Below the pieces are notes generated by a model that did no database searches, had not been told where the DNA came from, and saw nothing but the letters and a program-made list of their open reading frames with translations. Shown here one piece after another: positions 9,421 to 17,397 of a stretch of DNA of 64,000 nucleotides. The stretch comes from Pseudomonas monteilii. Its GTDB lineage: Bacteria; Pseudomonadota; Gammaproteobacteria; Pseudomonadales; Pseudomonadaceae. The stretch spans positions 1,178,001 to 1,242,000 of the forward strand of contig CP013997.1 of the NCBI GenBank assembly GCA_001534745.1, in the 5' to 3' direction. Position 1 is the stretch's first letter. The number at the start of each line of letters is the position of its first letter. The position numbers and the translations under genes were made by a program.

Positions 9421-9897
9421 TCAGCCCTGGCGATTCAGTGCTTGGGCAGCGGCCAGCACCGCCTCCACATGACCCGGCACCTTGACCCCACGCCAGGCCT
9501 GGCGCAACACGCCGTCCCGGTCGATCAGGAACGTGCTGCGATCCACGCCCAGGTACTCCTTGCCGTAGAGCTTCTTCAGCTTGATCACGTCGAACAGCTG
9601 GCAGAGCGCCTCGTCCTTGTCGCTGATCAGCTCGAAGGTGAAGCCCTGCTTGGCCTTGAAGTTCTCGTGGGACTTGAGCCCGTCGCGCGAGATGCCGAAC
9701 ACCACGGTGTTGGCCGCCTCGAAGGCGTCGAGCTGGTCGCGAAAGCCCTGGCCCTGGGTGGTGCAGCCGGGGGTGCTGTCCTTGGGGTAGAAGTACAGCA
9801 CCACCTGCCGGCCCTTGAACGCCGACAGCGTGACGGTCTGGCCGGCGGTGGCCTGGGCGGTGAAGTCCGGAACGGGTTGATCGATCTCGACGGTCAC
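9421..9897 (-). CDS. bcp: Thioredoxin-dependent thiol peroxidase (BCP/PrxQ)
   Basis: Atypical peroxiredoxin that reduces hydrogen and organic peroxides using thioredoxin. The 158-residue protein carries the peroxidatic Cys in TPGCT (C45) and YFYPKDSTPGC around it. The nearby resolving Cys found five residues later in E. coli BCP is absent (GCTTQGQGF), leaving C99 as the only other cysteine. It lies 10 bases downstream of gcvR, an arrangement conserved in Pseudomonas, and is probably in an operon with it. Confidence 0.95.
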   Translation of the reverse strand: MTVEIDQPVPDFTAQATAGQTVTLSAFKGRQVVLYFYPKDSTPGCTTQGQGFRDQLDAFEAANTVVFGISRDGLKSHENFKAKQGFTFELISDKDEALCQLFDVIKLKKLYGKEYLGVDRSTFLIDRDGVLRQAWRGVKVPGHVEAVLAAAQALNRQG

Positions 9898-9907
9898 GAG
9901 GGGCTCC

Positions 9908-10468
9908 TTACATCGGGTTCTGCGGGCGCCACGGTTCGATCAGCGCATCCAGGTTGAGGGCGTCGGCGAAGTCCAGGAACTGGTCGCGCAGCCAGCTGAT
10001 CTGCGTGCCGGCCGGCAGGATCACGGTGAAGGTGGCGTTGAGCATGCTGCTGCCGGTCTGCGGCGCCAGGTAGGTGTCGCAGGTCATGGCGTCGAGCTCG
10101 ATGCGGTGGTCGAGGAAGAACTGGCACAGCTCGCTGACGATGTCGGGGCGGTAGGCCGCGCTGACGTAGGCGACGTACGGCAGCGCCTGCGGGCGCACCT
10201 CCAGGTCGGCGCTGCGCACCACGTTGAGGGTGAAGGCGTGCTTCTTGCCCAGGCTGGGCAGGCCGGCTTCCAGGCGCGCCAGGGCGTCCCAGCTGCCGCC
10301 GACCTGCAGCACCAGTGCACTGGTTTCACCATGGCGGCTCAGGCGCGAGCTGACCACGGCGCAGCGGTTGTCGAAGGCGGCCTGGCTCAGTACGTTGGCC
10401 AGTACCATGGGATCGGCGCCCAGGGCGCTGATGACGAGAAATTGTTCGCGGACGGGGGCGGTGGACAT
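9908..10468 (-). CDS. gcvR: Glycine cleavage system regulator GcvR
   Basis: ACT-domain regulatory protein of 186 residues. In E. coli GcvR binds GcvA and blocks activation of the glycine cleavage operon when glycine is low. Two tandem ACT-like units are visible (FLVISALGADPMVLANVLS at the start, then YVAYVSAAYRPDIVSELCQ), with no DNA-binding helix-turn-helix. It is divergent from dapA and precedes bcp. Confidence 0.9.
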   Translation of the reverse strand: MSTAPVREQFLVISALGADPMVLANVLSQAAFDNRCAVVSSRLSRHGETSALVLQVGGSWDALARLEAGLPSLGKKHAFTLNVVRSADLEVRPQALPYVAYVSAAYRPDIVSELCQFFLDHRIELDAMTCDTYLAPQTGSSMLNATFTVILPAGTQISWLRDQFLDFADALNLDALIEPWRPQNPM

Positions 10469-10724
10469 GCAACATTCCTAAAGCGATGGGCGGTCGGTAA
10501 GGCGACGTCGGACCTGCAGGTGACAGGCCCCTGACCCATGCACGAGGGCCTGGGCGCTGGCAGTGGGCATCGTCGACGGCCCGGCGGGCCGGATTGTACC
10601 GAGCAAAGGAAGAAGGGTAGCGAAAACCGGCGCTCAGGGGAATGCTCCGACCGCCACCTTCGCTTGTACAAGCCCGATGGCGCCAGTACCATTACCGCTC
10701 TCTTTTTCCGGCAGGAGCAGCTTC

Positions 10725-11603
10725 ATGATTGCGGGCAGTATGGTGGCATTGGTCACACCCATGGATGCACACGGGCATCTTGACTGGGACAGCCTGGGCA
10801 AACTTGTCGACTTCCACCTGGACAACGGCACCCACGCGATCGTTGCTGTCGGCACCACCGGCGAGTCCGCCACCCTCGACGTCGAAGAACACATTCAGGT
10901 CATCGAATTCGTCGTCAAGCGTGTCCAGGGCCGCATCCCGGTCATCGCCGGCACGGGCGCCAACTCCACCCGCGAAGCCGTGCACCTGACCCAGAACGCC
11001 AAGAACGCCGGTGCCGATGCCTGCCTGCTGGTGGTGCCGTACTACAACAAGCCGACCCAGGAAGGCCTGTACCAGCACTTCAAGCACGTCGCCGAAGCCG
11101 TCGACATCCCGCAGATCCTCTACAACGTGCCGGGCCGTACCTCCTGCGACATGCAGGCCGAGACGGTGATCCGCCTGTCGAGCGTGCCGAACATCATCGG
11201 CATCAAGGAAGCCACCGGCGACCTGGCCCGCGCCAAGGCGATCCTCGACGGCGTCAGCAAGGACTTCCTGGTGATGTCCGGCGACGACCCGACGGCGGTC
11301 GAGCTGATGCTGCTGGGCGGCAAGGGCAACATTTCGGTGACCGCCAACGTCGCCCCGCGCGAAATGGCCGACCTCTGCGAGGCTGCACTCGCCGGCGATG
11401 CCGAAAAGGCCCGCGCCATCAATGACCGACTCATGCCGCTGCACAAGCAGCTGTTCGTCGAAGCCAACCCGATCCCGGTGAAGTGGGCGCTGGCCGAAAT
11501 GGGCCGCATGCACACCGGCATCCGCCTGCCGCTGACCTGGCTGAGCGATTCCCAACACGACGTCGTCCGCCAGGCCCTGCGCCAGTGCGGCGTACTGGCT
11601 TAA
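10725..11603 (+). CDS. dapA: 4-hydroxy-tetrahydrodipicolinate synthase
   Basis: Condenses pyruvate with aspartate semialdehyde, the committed step of lysine and diaminopimelate synthesis. The 292-residue TIM-barrel protein shows the Schiff-base lysine K161 (GIKEATG), the catalytic triad tyrosine Y133 (LYNVPGRTS) and GTTGES at 43-48. The upstream-open frame is not used: ATG 10725 follows GCAGGAGCAG. bamC begins 17 bases after its stop, as in E. coli and other pseudomonads where dapA and bamC (formerly dapX) are linked. Confidence 0.98.
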   Translation: MIAGSMVALVTPMDAHGHLDWDSLGKLVDFHLDNGTHAIVAVGTTGESATLDVEEHIQVIEFVVKRVQGRIPVIAGTGANSTREAVHLTQNAKNAGADACLLVVPYYNKPTQEGLYQHFKHVAEAVDIPQILYNVPGRTSCDMQAETVIRLSSVPNIIGIKEATGDLARAKAILDGVSKDFLVMSGDDPTAVELMLLGGKGNISVTANVAPREMADLCEAALAGDAEKARAINDRLMPLHKQLFVEANPIPVKWALAEMGRMHTGIRLPLTWLSDSQHDVVRQALRQCGVLA

Positions 11604-11620
11604 TCGAGGAAGTACCCCGC

Positions 11621-12736
11621 ATGAAGCGACTGGCTGGTCTTACCACCCTTGCCCTGATCATCTCCAGCACCAGCGGTTGCGGCTGGCTCTGGGGCGAGGA
11701 CGGCTATTTCCGTGACCGTGGCAGCGATTACCTGCAAGCGCGCCAGCAGGCGCCGATGCAGCTCCCGCAGGACGCCACCCACGTCAAGCGTCTCGATCCG
11801 TTGCTGCCGATCCCGCGCAACGTCGCCGACGACAATGCCACCGGCGAATTCGAAGTCCCGCGTCCGCAGTCGCTGTCGGTGGCCGGCGCAGCCAGCGACT
11901 ATTCCCTGCAGCGCAGCGGTGCCAACCGCTGGGTACTGGCCCAGCACGCCCCGGCCGAAGTCTGGCCGCTGGCGCGCCAGTTCTTCGAGGACAACGGCCT
12001 GCGCATCGCCGAAGAGCGTCCGCAAACTGGCGAGCTGAGCAGCACCTGGCAGCGTTTCGACGAACTGTCCGCTGCCCTCGGTCAGCGCCTGGCCAGCAGT
12101 GCCAGCAGCCGCGACAACGAAGTGCGCATCCGTGTGCGTGTCGAGCCCGGCGTGCAACGCAACACCAGCGAAATCTACGTGGTCAGCGCCGAGCGTCCTG
12201 CTGGCAGCAGCGAGGACGTGGACTTCCCGTCCAGCTCGAACAACCCTGGCGCCGACGCGCTGCTGGTCGACCAGTTGCTCGCCAGCATGAACCGTTCGGC
12301 CGAGCAGGGCGGTTCGGTGTCGCTGCTCGCCGAACGCGACTTCGACACCCCGAGCCGCGTGAGCCTGACCGAAGACGGCAGCGGCAACCCGGTGCTGAAC
12401 CTGGGCGCCGACCTGGATCGCGCCTGGTCGAGCGTCGGTCGTGCGCTGGAGCAGGGCGAGTGGCGCGTCGAAGACGTCAACCGCAGCCTGGGCCTGTACT
12501 ACATCAACCTGTCCGAGAAGCCCGAGGACAAGGAGCAGAAGCCTGGCCTGCTGAGCCGCGTGTTCGGCAGCGCGCCGACCGCCGAAGAGCGCGAAGCCCG
12601 CGCCGAGCGCTTCCAGATCCGCCTGAGCAAGGTCGGCGAGAACGTCCAGGTCACGGTCGAGAAGAACATCAATACCGTAGCCCCGGCCGATGTCGCACGC
12701 CGCGTGCTGAGCGCCATTCAGGACCGTCTGGGTTAA
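11621..12736 (+). CDS. bamC: Outer membrane assembly lipoprotein BamC
   Basis: Lipoprotein partner of the BAM complex, which inserts beta-barrel proteins into the outer membrane. The 371-residue product has a lipoprotein signal peptide with the modified Cys at C20 (SSTSGC), a long unstructured N-terminal stretch, and two helix-grip domains, the last ending in VTVEKNINTVAPADVARRVLSAI. It lies between dapA and the MBL hydrolase gene, whose GTG begins directly after the bamC TAA, so the three are probably one transcript. Confidence 0.93.
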   Translation: MKRLAGLTTLALIISSTSGCGWLWGEDGYFRDRGSDYLQARQQAPMQLPQDATHVKRLDPLLPIPRNVADDNATGEFEVPRPQSLSVAGAASDYSLQRSGANRWVLAQHAPAEVWPLARQFFEDNGLRIAEERPQTGELSSTWQRFDELSAALGQRLASSASSRDNEVRIRVRVEPGVQRNTSEIYVVSAERPAGSSEDVDFPSSSNNPGADALLVDQLLASMNRSAEQGGSVSLLAERDFDTPSRVSLTEDGSGNPVLNLGADLDRAWSSVGRALEQGEWRVEDVNRSLGLYYINLSEKPEDKEQKPGLLSRVFGSAPTAEEREARAERFQIRLSKVGENVQVTVEKNINTVAPADVARRVLSAIQDRLG

Positions 12737-13495
12737 GTGCGCTTCGCCGTCCTCGGAAGCGGAAGCCAGGGAAACGGCACGCTGATCGCCAGTGGTGACA
12801 CGTACATCCTGGTCGACTGCGGCTTTTCCCTGCGCGAGACCGAGCGGCGGCTGGCGCTGCTCGGGGTGTCGGCCGCCCAGTTGAGCGCCGTGCTGGTCAC
12901 CCACGAACACGCCGATCACGTGCATGGCGTCGGCCTGCTGTCACGGCGCTACGGCGTGCCGGTGTACCTCAGCCAGGGCACGCTGCGTGGCCTGCGCAAG
13001 CCGGTCGAAGCCCGTGGCTTCCTGGCCTGCGGCCAGAGCCTGGAGATCGGTGCGTTGCGGGTCAGTGCGGCGCGGGTCGAGCACGACGCGCTAGAGCCGC
13101 TGCAGTACGTGATCAGCGACGGCCAGCGACGTTTCGGCATGCTCACCGACCTCGGCACCTACGACGGCTGGCTGCTGGACCGCTACCAGGACCTCGATGC
13201 GTTGCTGATCGAGTCCAACCACTGCCGTGACATGCTTGCCCGCGGGCACTACCCGTATTTTCTCAAGCAGCGCGTCGGTGGCAATCTCGGGCACTTGAAC
13301 AACCACCAGGCGGCCAACCTGGTCGCCGAGCTGGGTTGGCAGGATTTGCAGCACCTGGTCCTGGCCCACCTCAGCAGCAAGAACAACCTGCCACACCTGG
13401 CGCGTCAGCAGTTCGTCGACACCTTGGGGTGCGACCCGGACTGGCTCCAGGTGGCCAACCAGGAACATGGGCTCGACTGGCGCGAGATCGCCTAG
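12737..13495 (+). CDS. MBL-fold metallohydrolase
   Basis: A 252-residue metallo-beta-lactamase-fold hydrolase of the YycJ/WalJ type. The dinuclear metal motif THEHADH (H56, H58, D60, H61) and later histidines (ESNHC, LAHLS) are present. The start codon is GTG at 12737, immediately after the bamC stop; it gives the family N-terminus [15 protein letters not shown], and no later ATG would preserve it. Substrate unknown in pseudomonads; a DNA- or nucleotide-directed hydrolase is possible by family. It precedes purC by 29 bases. Confidence 0.88.
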   Translation: MRFAVLGSGSQGNGTLIASGDTYILVDCGFSLRETERRLALLGVSAAQLSAVLVTHEHADHVHGVGLLSRRYGVPVYLSQGTLRGLRKPVEARGFLACGQSLEIGALRVSAARVEHDALEPLQYVISDGQRRFGMLTDLGTYDGWLLDRYQDLDALLIESNHCRDMLARGHYPYFLKQRVGGNLGHLNNHQAANLVAELGWQDLQHLVLAHLSSKNNLPHLARQQFVDTLGCDPDWLQVANQEHGLDWREIA

Positions 13496-13524
13496 CCCAC
13501 CACTCAAGCAAGCGGAGCCCAATC

Positions 13525-14235
13525 ATGGAAAAACGCGAAGAACTCTACCGCGGCAAGGCCAAGTCGGTGTACAAGACCGACGACGCCGACCGCCTGGTCC
13601 TGCTGTTCCGCAACGACACCTCGGCGTTCGACGGCAAGCGCATCGAGCAGCTCGACCGCAAAGGCACCGTGAACAACAAGTTCAACGCCTTCATCATGCA
13701 GAAGCTCGAAGCCGCCGGCGTGCCGACCCAGTTCGACGCCCTGCTGAGCGACAACGAGTGCCTGGTCAAGAAGCTCGACATGATTCCGGTCGAATGCGTG
13801 GTGCGCAACTACGCCGCCGGCAGCCTGGTCAAGCGCCTGGGCGTCGAGGAAGGCATCAAGCTGGAGCCCTCGACCTTCGAACTGTTCCTGAAGAACGACG
13901 AGAAGGGGGACCCTTTCATCAACGAGTCCCACGTCGTCGCATTCGGCTGGGGCACCGCTGACCAGCTGGCGACCATGAAGACCCTGTCGCTGAAGGTCAA
14001 CGAGATCCTCACCCAGCTGTTCGATGACGCCGGCCTGCTGCTGGTCGACTTCAAGCTCGAGTTCGGCGTGTTCCACGGCCAGATCGTCCTGGGCGACGAA
14101 TTCAGCCCGGACGGCTGCCGCCTGTGGGACAAAGAAACCCGCAAGAAGATGGACAAGGACCGCTTCCGCCAGGGTCTGGGCGACGTCATCGAAGCCTACG
14201 AAGAAGTTGCCCGCCGCCTGGGCGTGCCGCTGTAA
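13525..14235 (+). CDS. purC: Phosphoribosylaminoimidazole-succinocarboxamide synthase
   Basis: SAICAR synthetase: ATP-dependent ligation of aspartate to CAIR in purine synthesis. The 236-residue protein begins [16 protein letters not shown] and has the family signatures RNDTSAFDG and [10 protein letters not shown], both at the expected positions. ATG 13525 follows AAGCGGAGCCC. It closes the dapA-bamC-MBL-purC block and is followed by tRNA-Ser. Confidence 0.97.
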   Translation: MEKREELYRGKAKSVYKTDDADRLVLLFRNDTSAFDGKRIEQLDRKGTVNNKFNAFIMQKLEAAGVPTQFDALLSDNECLVKKLDMIPVECVVRNYAAGSLVKRLGVEEGIKLEPSTFELFLKNDEKGDPFINESHVVAFGWGTADQLATMKTLSLKVNEILTQLFDDAGLLLVDFKLEFGVFHGQIVLGDEFSPDGCRLWDKETRKKMDKDRFRQGLGDVIEAYEEVARRLGVPL

Positions 14236-14288
14236 GCGCACGGGCGACGCAAGCGCCTGATACCGCGTGATTTTTTTTGCGATAGGGG

Positions 14289-14317
14289 TTTGCCTTTCGC
14301 GAAACTGCTGGTATGAT
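14289..14317 (+). promoter_or_regulatory. Sigma-70 promoter of tRNA-Ser
   Basis: TATGAT at 14312-14317 with TTTGCC at 14289-14294, 17 bases apart, ten bases before the tRNA. The -10 is good; the -35 is weak. Confidence 0.6.
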
Positions 14318-14327
14318 GCGCGCCATT

Positions 14328-14417
14328 GGAGAGATGCCGGAGTGGTCGAACGGGACGGATTCGAAATCCGTTGTACTGGCAACAGTACCTAGGGTTCAAA
14401 TCCCTATCTCTCCGCCA
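14328..14417 (+). tRNA. tRNA-Ser (anticodon CGA)
   Basis: A 90-base class II tRNA with acceptor GGAGAGA/TCTCTCC, a D-arm, an anticodon stem GGATT/AATCC around TTCGAAA giving anticodon CGA, a long variable arm (GTACTGGCAACAGTAC), a T-arm GGGTTCAAATCCC and an encoded CCA. tRNA-Ser genes are frequent integration sites, and the accessory patch begins directly after this one. Confidence 0.97.
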
Positions 14418-14429
14418 TACATCGAGAAG

Positions 14430-14459
14430 CCCCGCAGATTAACGTCTGCGGGGTTTTTT
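14430..14459 (+). terminator. Intrinsic terminator after tRNA-Ser
   Basis: CCCCGCAGA and TCTGCGGGG form a 9-bp stem around a TTAACG loop and are followed by TTTTTT. Confidence 0.85.
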
Positions 14460-14673
14460 CGTTTCTGGAGCTGTGCTTTTCAGATTCTTGCCTCATCTCA
14501 TGCCCTATCACGCTACCCCTGGTTGCCGTATCAGCGGACGTGTTAGGCCTGTTCGAATCCGCAACGGCATTGACCGCAAATAGATCTACGTAAAGAAGCT
14601 GCATGCTTAGTTCCGTGCCTGAGTTCAGCTCGTCATTGACCCTAGTCGATCCGTGGTGTGACGCATTTTAGAA

Positions 14674-14777
14674 AAACCGGCATTAAAATGCCGGTTTCTT
14701 TGGGCTGACGCTTATAATCAGCATAGTAATGCCGGTTATTCGATGTGCCCCTTGATAATCAGCATTAAATTGCTGAC
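14674..14777 (+). promoter_or_regulatory. Three operator-like palindromes spaced exactly 41 bp
   Basis: Three related inverted repeats have their left GCAT at 14680, 14721 and 14762. Site 1 is a perfect 10-bp-arm palindrome (AAACCGGCAT, TAAA, ATGCCGGTTT). Site 2 is ATAATCAGCAT AGTA ATGCCGGTTAT with two mismatched positions. Site 3 is ATAATCAGCAT TAAA TTGC. Sites 2 and 3 contain -10-like TATAAT (14713-14718) and GATAAT (14754-14759). The layout fits repeated binding sites for the XRE regulator encoded just downstream, overlapping its promoters. Site 1 could also act as a terminator hairpin, but its T-run is poor. Confidence 0.6.
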
Positions 14778-14812
14778 GGGTAGTGGAGTGCTAGAGGTAA
14801 GATTCACTACTG

Positions 14813-14941
14813 ATGAGTACGTCCGAGGCAGTCGAAGTGTTATCCGATCTGCTGGTCGATGCGCCTGAATCGATACGGAACGCAACGTCTCGACCCGTGA
14901 ATAATCTGGACAAGCGACTCATGGAGTGGGAGCTGCTATGA
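14813..14941 (+). CDS. Small hypothetical protein overlapping the XRE gene start
   Basis: An ATG-initiated 42-codon frame whose TGA overlaps the ATG of the XRE regulator in the ATGA form typical of translational coupling. The product is acidic at its start and ends DKRLMEWELL. I do not recognise it. A GAGG at 14794-14797 is rather far (15 bases) for a ribosome site. It could be a true small regulator partner, a leader peptide, or the remnant of a longer gene. The operator array directly before it suggests that it is the first gene of an autoregulated unit. Confidence 0.4.
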   Translation: MSTSEAVEVLSDLLVDAPESIRNATSRPVNNLDKRLMEWELL

Positions 14942-15426
14942 AAAAGCTACAGCCTGAGGAGCGTGCTCAACTCATAAAGGAAATCGTCGAGCACAACGCC
15001 GTGGGACTCGACTCCATCGGGACCTCCATCCGCCGTTTGCGGCTCGAAGTCACAGGACTTGACCAAGAGACCTTCGCAGTGATGTGCAAGATGTCCACGA
15101 AAAGCCTGTACGAGCTGGAGAGTGGGAAGTCGAACCCGAAGCTCAGCACGCTGGAGGGCGTGCTGCGTCTCTTTGGTGTGAGGATGGGTATGGTGATGAC
15201 TGTCAAAGATAAGCCTGCTCGATTGGTCTTCGGTAAAAACTCCGATCCATTGAGGGCTGATGGTCCAGTCACTCGGCTTACGCAGTTTGGGGCGAATCTT
15301 TCGCCGCAGGCTCATTGTGACAGGGCGTCTGGACCGAAGCGGGGGAAAAGTCCTGCGGCAGCCAAGGCGAAGAGGGCGATGTCGAAAGCGGCGCCACAGT
15401 CACGGAAAAGCAGTCAGAATGAGTGA
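14938..15426 (+). CDS. XRE-family helix-turn-helix regulator with basic tail
   Basis: A 162-residue cytoplasmic DNA-binding protein. Residues about 20-85 form a Cro/CI-type HTH domain (SIRRLRLEVTGLDQETFAVM, then STKSLYELESGKSNPKLSTLEGVLRLFG, the recognition and scaffold helices). The last 30 residues are rich in Lys, Ala, Ser and Arg and look unstructured. A GTG at 14926 would add four residues; the ATG at 14938, overlapping the upstream TGA, is preferred. HTH domains of this sort are common as HipB-like antitoxins, but no HipA-type kinase lies next to it. Probably autoregulatory through the palindromes upstream. Confidence 0.8.
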   Translation: MKKLQPEERAQLIKEIVEHNAVGLDSIGTSIRRLRLEVTGLDQETFAVMCKMSTKSLYELESGKSNPKLSTLEGVLRLFGVRMGMVMTVKDKPARLVFGKNSDPLRADGPVTRLTQFGANLSPQAHCDRASGPKRGKSPAAAKAKRAMSKAAPQSRKSSQNE

Positions 15427-15673
15427 AAACAGTAAGATGACAGTGTGAGATCGGTGCCGCTGGCCGGGCCGCGCCATTGTGTCAGGCGACCGGTGCTGTC
15501 CTCATTAGCGGCCGGACGTTTCCGGTGCAGCAGCCATTCCCAAAGGTTCAGCTAAGTCGGCAGCAAAGTCGGATACCGTCCAATGCAATCTGACAGCGTC
15601 CTCAGCACGGCATCTACTTGTAGCGCGCACTGTTTCGGTCAAGAATCCGCGCTCACACACAGAGTATGCCGTC

Positions 15674-16183
15674 ATGAAATGGAAAGCGTTTTGTCTGCTC
15701 GCCCTCTCTCTGTCTACTGCCCCGTCATTTGCGGATTCCACGCATCGCTTCGAAGACTCGCCCGTCGAGCCCATTGCCGCAAAAAGCTTGAAGTACCCGC
15801 TGAGCGGGGCGAATGATCAGATCCGTGCGCGGTTCGCCTTCGTTCGCGAGGGTGTCCAGACGCCAAATTTTGCGGGCCATTACGTGTTCAGCACTTATGG
15901 TTGCGGCACGGGCTGCACGGCGAGCGGACTCGTCGACCTGAATACGGGCGTGGTCTACCGCGCACCCTTCAATGAAGCGCTGAGCGAGGATGCGTTCAAT
16001 CAATTCGGCGTGAAGGAAGCCTACCGCGCCGACAGCAATGTGTTGTTCTTCTCGAACTATCGCTATATGCAAGCGGGCTCACCTGAGATGAGCCAGGAGA
16101 ACGGCGTCGCCCAGTGGAACGAGTCGAAGAAACGGTTCGAGATGCTCGAGACGCGCAAGCCTTACAAAATGAACGTTGAGTGA
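15674..16183 (+). CDS. Secreted or periplasmic protein of unknown function
   Basis: A 169-residue protein with a clear signal peptide (MKWKAFCLLALSLSTAPSFA, cut before DSTHR). The mature part has the segment NFAGHYVFSTYGCGTGCTASG followed by LVDLNTGVVY. The CGTGC pair might form a disulfide or bind metal. I have seen this segment in uncharacterised proteobacterial proteins but know of no function. The preceding 250 bases (15427-15673) hold no convincing gene. Its stop overlaps the start of a small membrane protein, suggesting the pair works together. Confidence 0.7.
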   Translation: MKWKAFCLLALSLSTAPSFADSTHRFEDSPVEPIAAKSLKYPLSGANDQIRARFAFVREGVQTPNFAGHYVFSTYGCGTGCTASGLVDLNTGVVYRAPFNEALSEDAFNQFGVKEAYRADSNVLFFSNYRYMQAGSPEMSQENGVAQWNESKKRFEMLETRKPYKMNVE

Positions 16184-16491
16184 TGGCGATGGATAAAGAC
16201 CGAAACGGGCATTATGTCACCCACGATGTACAGACATTTGAGACGGAGTGGGAGGCGCTCAATCACGAAAAGAAACGTCGGCATGAACAGTACGCGTTCG
16301 ATGCAGGGCTCGATAAACACCCGAGCGACCGTGGGTTGTCCAAACTGACCTTTGCGGAGTGGCTAATCTGCTTGCCTGCCGCCGTGATGACCCTCGCGTT
16401 TGTACTGACGTGGAATCCTTGGCTTTTTTTGTGTCTGATCGTCTGGGTAGTGGGTGGTGGCGTGGTTCTGCACCGTAAAAAGAATGCTTGA
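16183..16491 (+). CDS. Small two-helix membrane protein
   Basis: A 102-residue protein with a charged N-terminal half (cytoplasmic, Lys/Arg/Glu/His-rich) and two hydrophobic segments near the C-terminus (LICLPAAVMTLAFVL and LFLCLIVWVVGGGVVL), ending in a basic HRKKNA tail. The start ATG overlaps the upstream stop as TGATG; a GTG one codon earlier is the alternative. Function unknown. Coupling to the secreted protein before it suggests a joint role, for example an envelope-protecting or secretion partner, but that is conjecture. Confidence 0.6.
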   Translation: MAMDKDRNGHYVTHDVQTFETEWEALNHEKKRRHEQYAFDAGLDKHPSDRGLSKLTFAEWLICLPAAVMTLAFVLTWNPWLFLCLIVWVVGGGVVLHRKKNA

Positions 16492-16515
16492 GCACAACAC
16501 TATGCTGGACGGGCG

Positions 16516-17397
16516 TCAGACGTTGCCATCCGACACCCTTTCTCTGGAGCGAGCCTGAAAATAGTCACGCGCCTGTTCAGCGAAACGAGTCGCCAGCGAG
16601 TCGGGCGAGGTGTCGTGGTACGCGAGCGAAATCTCCACATGACCCAGAGAGGGTAGCCCTTCGACTTCACCCAACTGGCGAAAGCCAAGCTGGGCAGTGC
16701 TGGGTAACAGGGCCGAGACGTAGCAACCTGAGGCCACCGCTGCGAGAAGTCCGGCGTGACTGGTACTGTGGTAGCCCACCCGATAGGCCCTGCCGGCTCT
16801 ATGCAGCGCATTGATGATCCGTTCCCGATCCCCGCAACCCTTGGTGAACAGTGCCAAGGGAAGAGGGTCTTGCTCGAATGCCTGACTGTCGCCTGCGCAG
16901 ACCCAGTTCAGGGGCTCAGAATGCAGCAGCTCCGAAGGTATGCGCTCAGGACAGCCTTGGGTGAGTACGATATCGAGATCACCTGCCTCGTAGCGTTCCC
17001 ATAACAGGCGGCTGTAGCCACATTGAACGTCGAGGTGCAGGTCTGGAAAGCGCAGGGCGCAGCGTTTGATGAGATCGGTGAAGTAGTGCGAAGCGTAGGT
17101 GTCGGAAGATCCGATTTTGAGGATCCCGGTACATGAGCGGTCCGCCAGGGTCGTGAGGGCTTGGTCATTGATCGCCAGAATGCGAGTGGCGTAGGCCAAT
17201 AGCTGGTCACCGCGCGCCGTCAACTCAAGAGGACGCGTGTCTCTGATGAAGAGATCAGCCTGGAGTTGTCGTTCCAATTGCTGAATCTGCTGGCTGATGG
17301 CGGATTGAACACGGCACAGCTTCTGGGCGGTTTTGGAGAAGCTTTTAAGCTCTGCCACCGTGACAAACGCGCGGAGTTGATTCATGTCTAGATTCAT
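16516..17397 (-). CDS. LysR-family transcriptional regulator
   Basis: A 293-residue LTTR with an N-terminal winged HTH (QLRAFVTVAELKSFSKTAQKL, then SAISQQIQQLERQL) and a periplasmic-binding-protein-like effector domain. The start at 17397 could instead be the ATG four codons later (MNQLRAF). It faces away from an EamA transporter gene across an AT-rich gap of about 425 bases, the usual arrangement for an LTTR that controls its divergent neighbour. The effector is unknown. Confidence 0.88.
   Translation of the reverse strand: MNLDMNQLRAFVTVAELKSFSKTAQKLCRVQSAISQQIQQLERQLQADLFIRDTRPLELTARGDQLLAYATRILAINDQALTTLADRSCTGILKIGSSDTYASHYFTDLIKRCALRFPDLHLDVQCGYSRLLWERYEAGDLDIVLTQGCPERIPSELLHSEPLNWVCAGDSQAFEQDPLPLALFTKGCGDRERIINALHRAGRAYRVGYHSTSHAGLLAAVASGCYVSALLPSTAQLGFRQLGEVEGLPSLGHVEISLAYHDTSPDSLATRFAEQARDYFQARSRERVSDGNV

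Larger units (their letters stand above)
14418..14812. other. Gene-free left edge of accessory patch
   Basis: After the tRNA-Ser terminator, about 200 bases (14460-14670) hold no ORF with coding character. The composition is visibly more AT-rich than the flanking core and there is no REP. The remainder is the triple palindrome array described separately. No integrase gene or exact copy of the tRNA 3' end was found downstream, so island ends cannot be fixed. Confidence 0.5.

Noticed and set aside
14541..14575. GTTCGAATCC, like a tRNA T-arm, downstream of tRNA-Ser
   Set aside because: No acceptor, D-arm or anticodon arm can be paired around it, and it does not duplicate the tRNA-Ser 3' end, so it is neither a tRNA nor an attachment site copy.
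15505..15774. 89-codon minus-strand frame in the accessory patch
   Set aside because: It overlaps the signal-peptide region of a better-supported gene and has no ribosome site or recognisable pattern.
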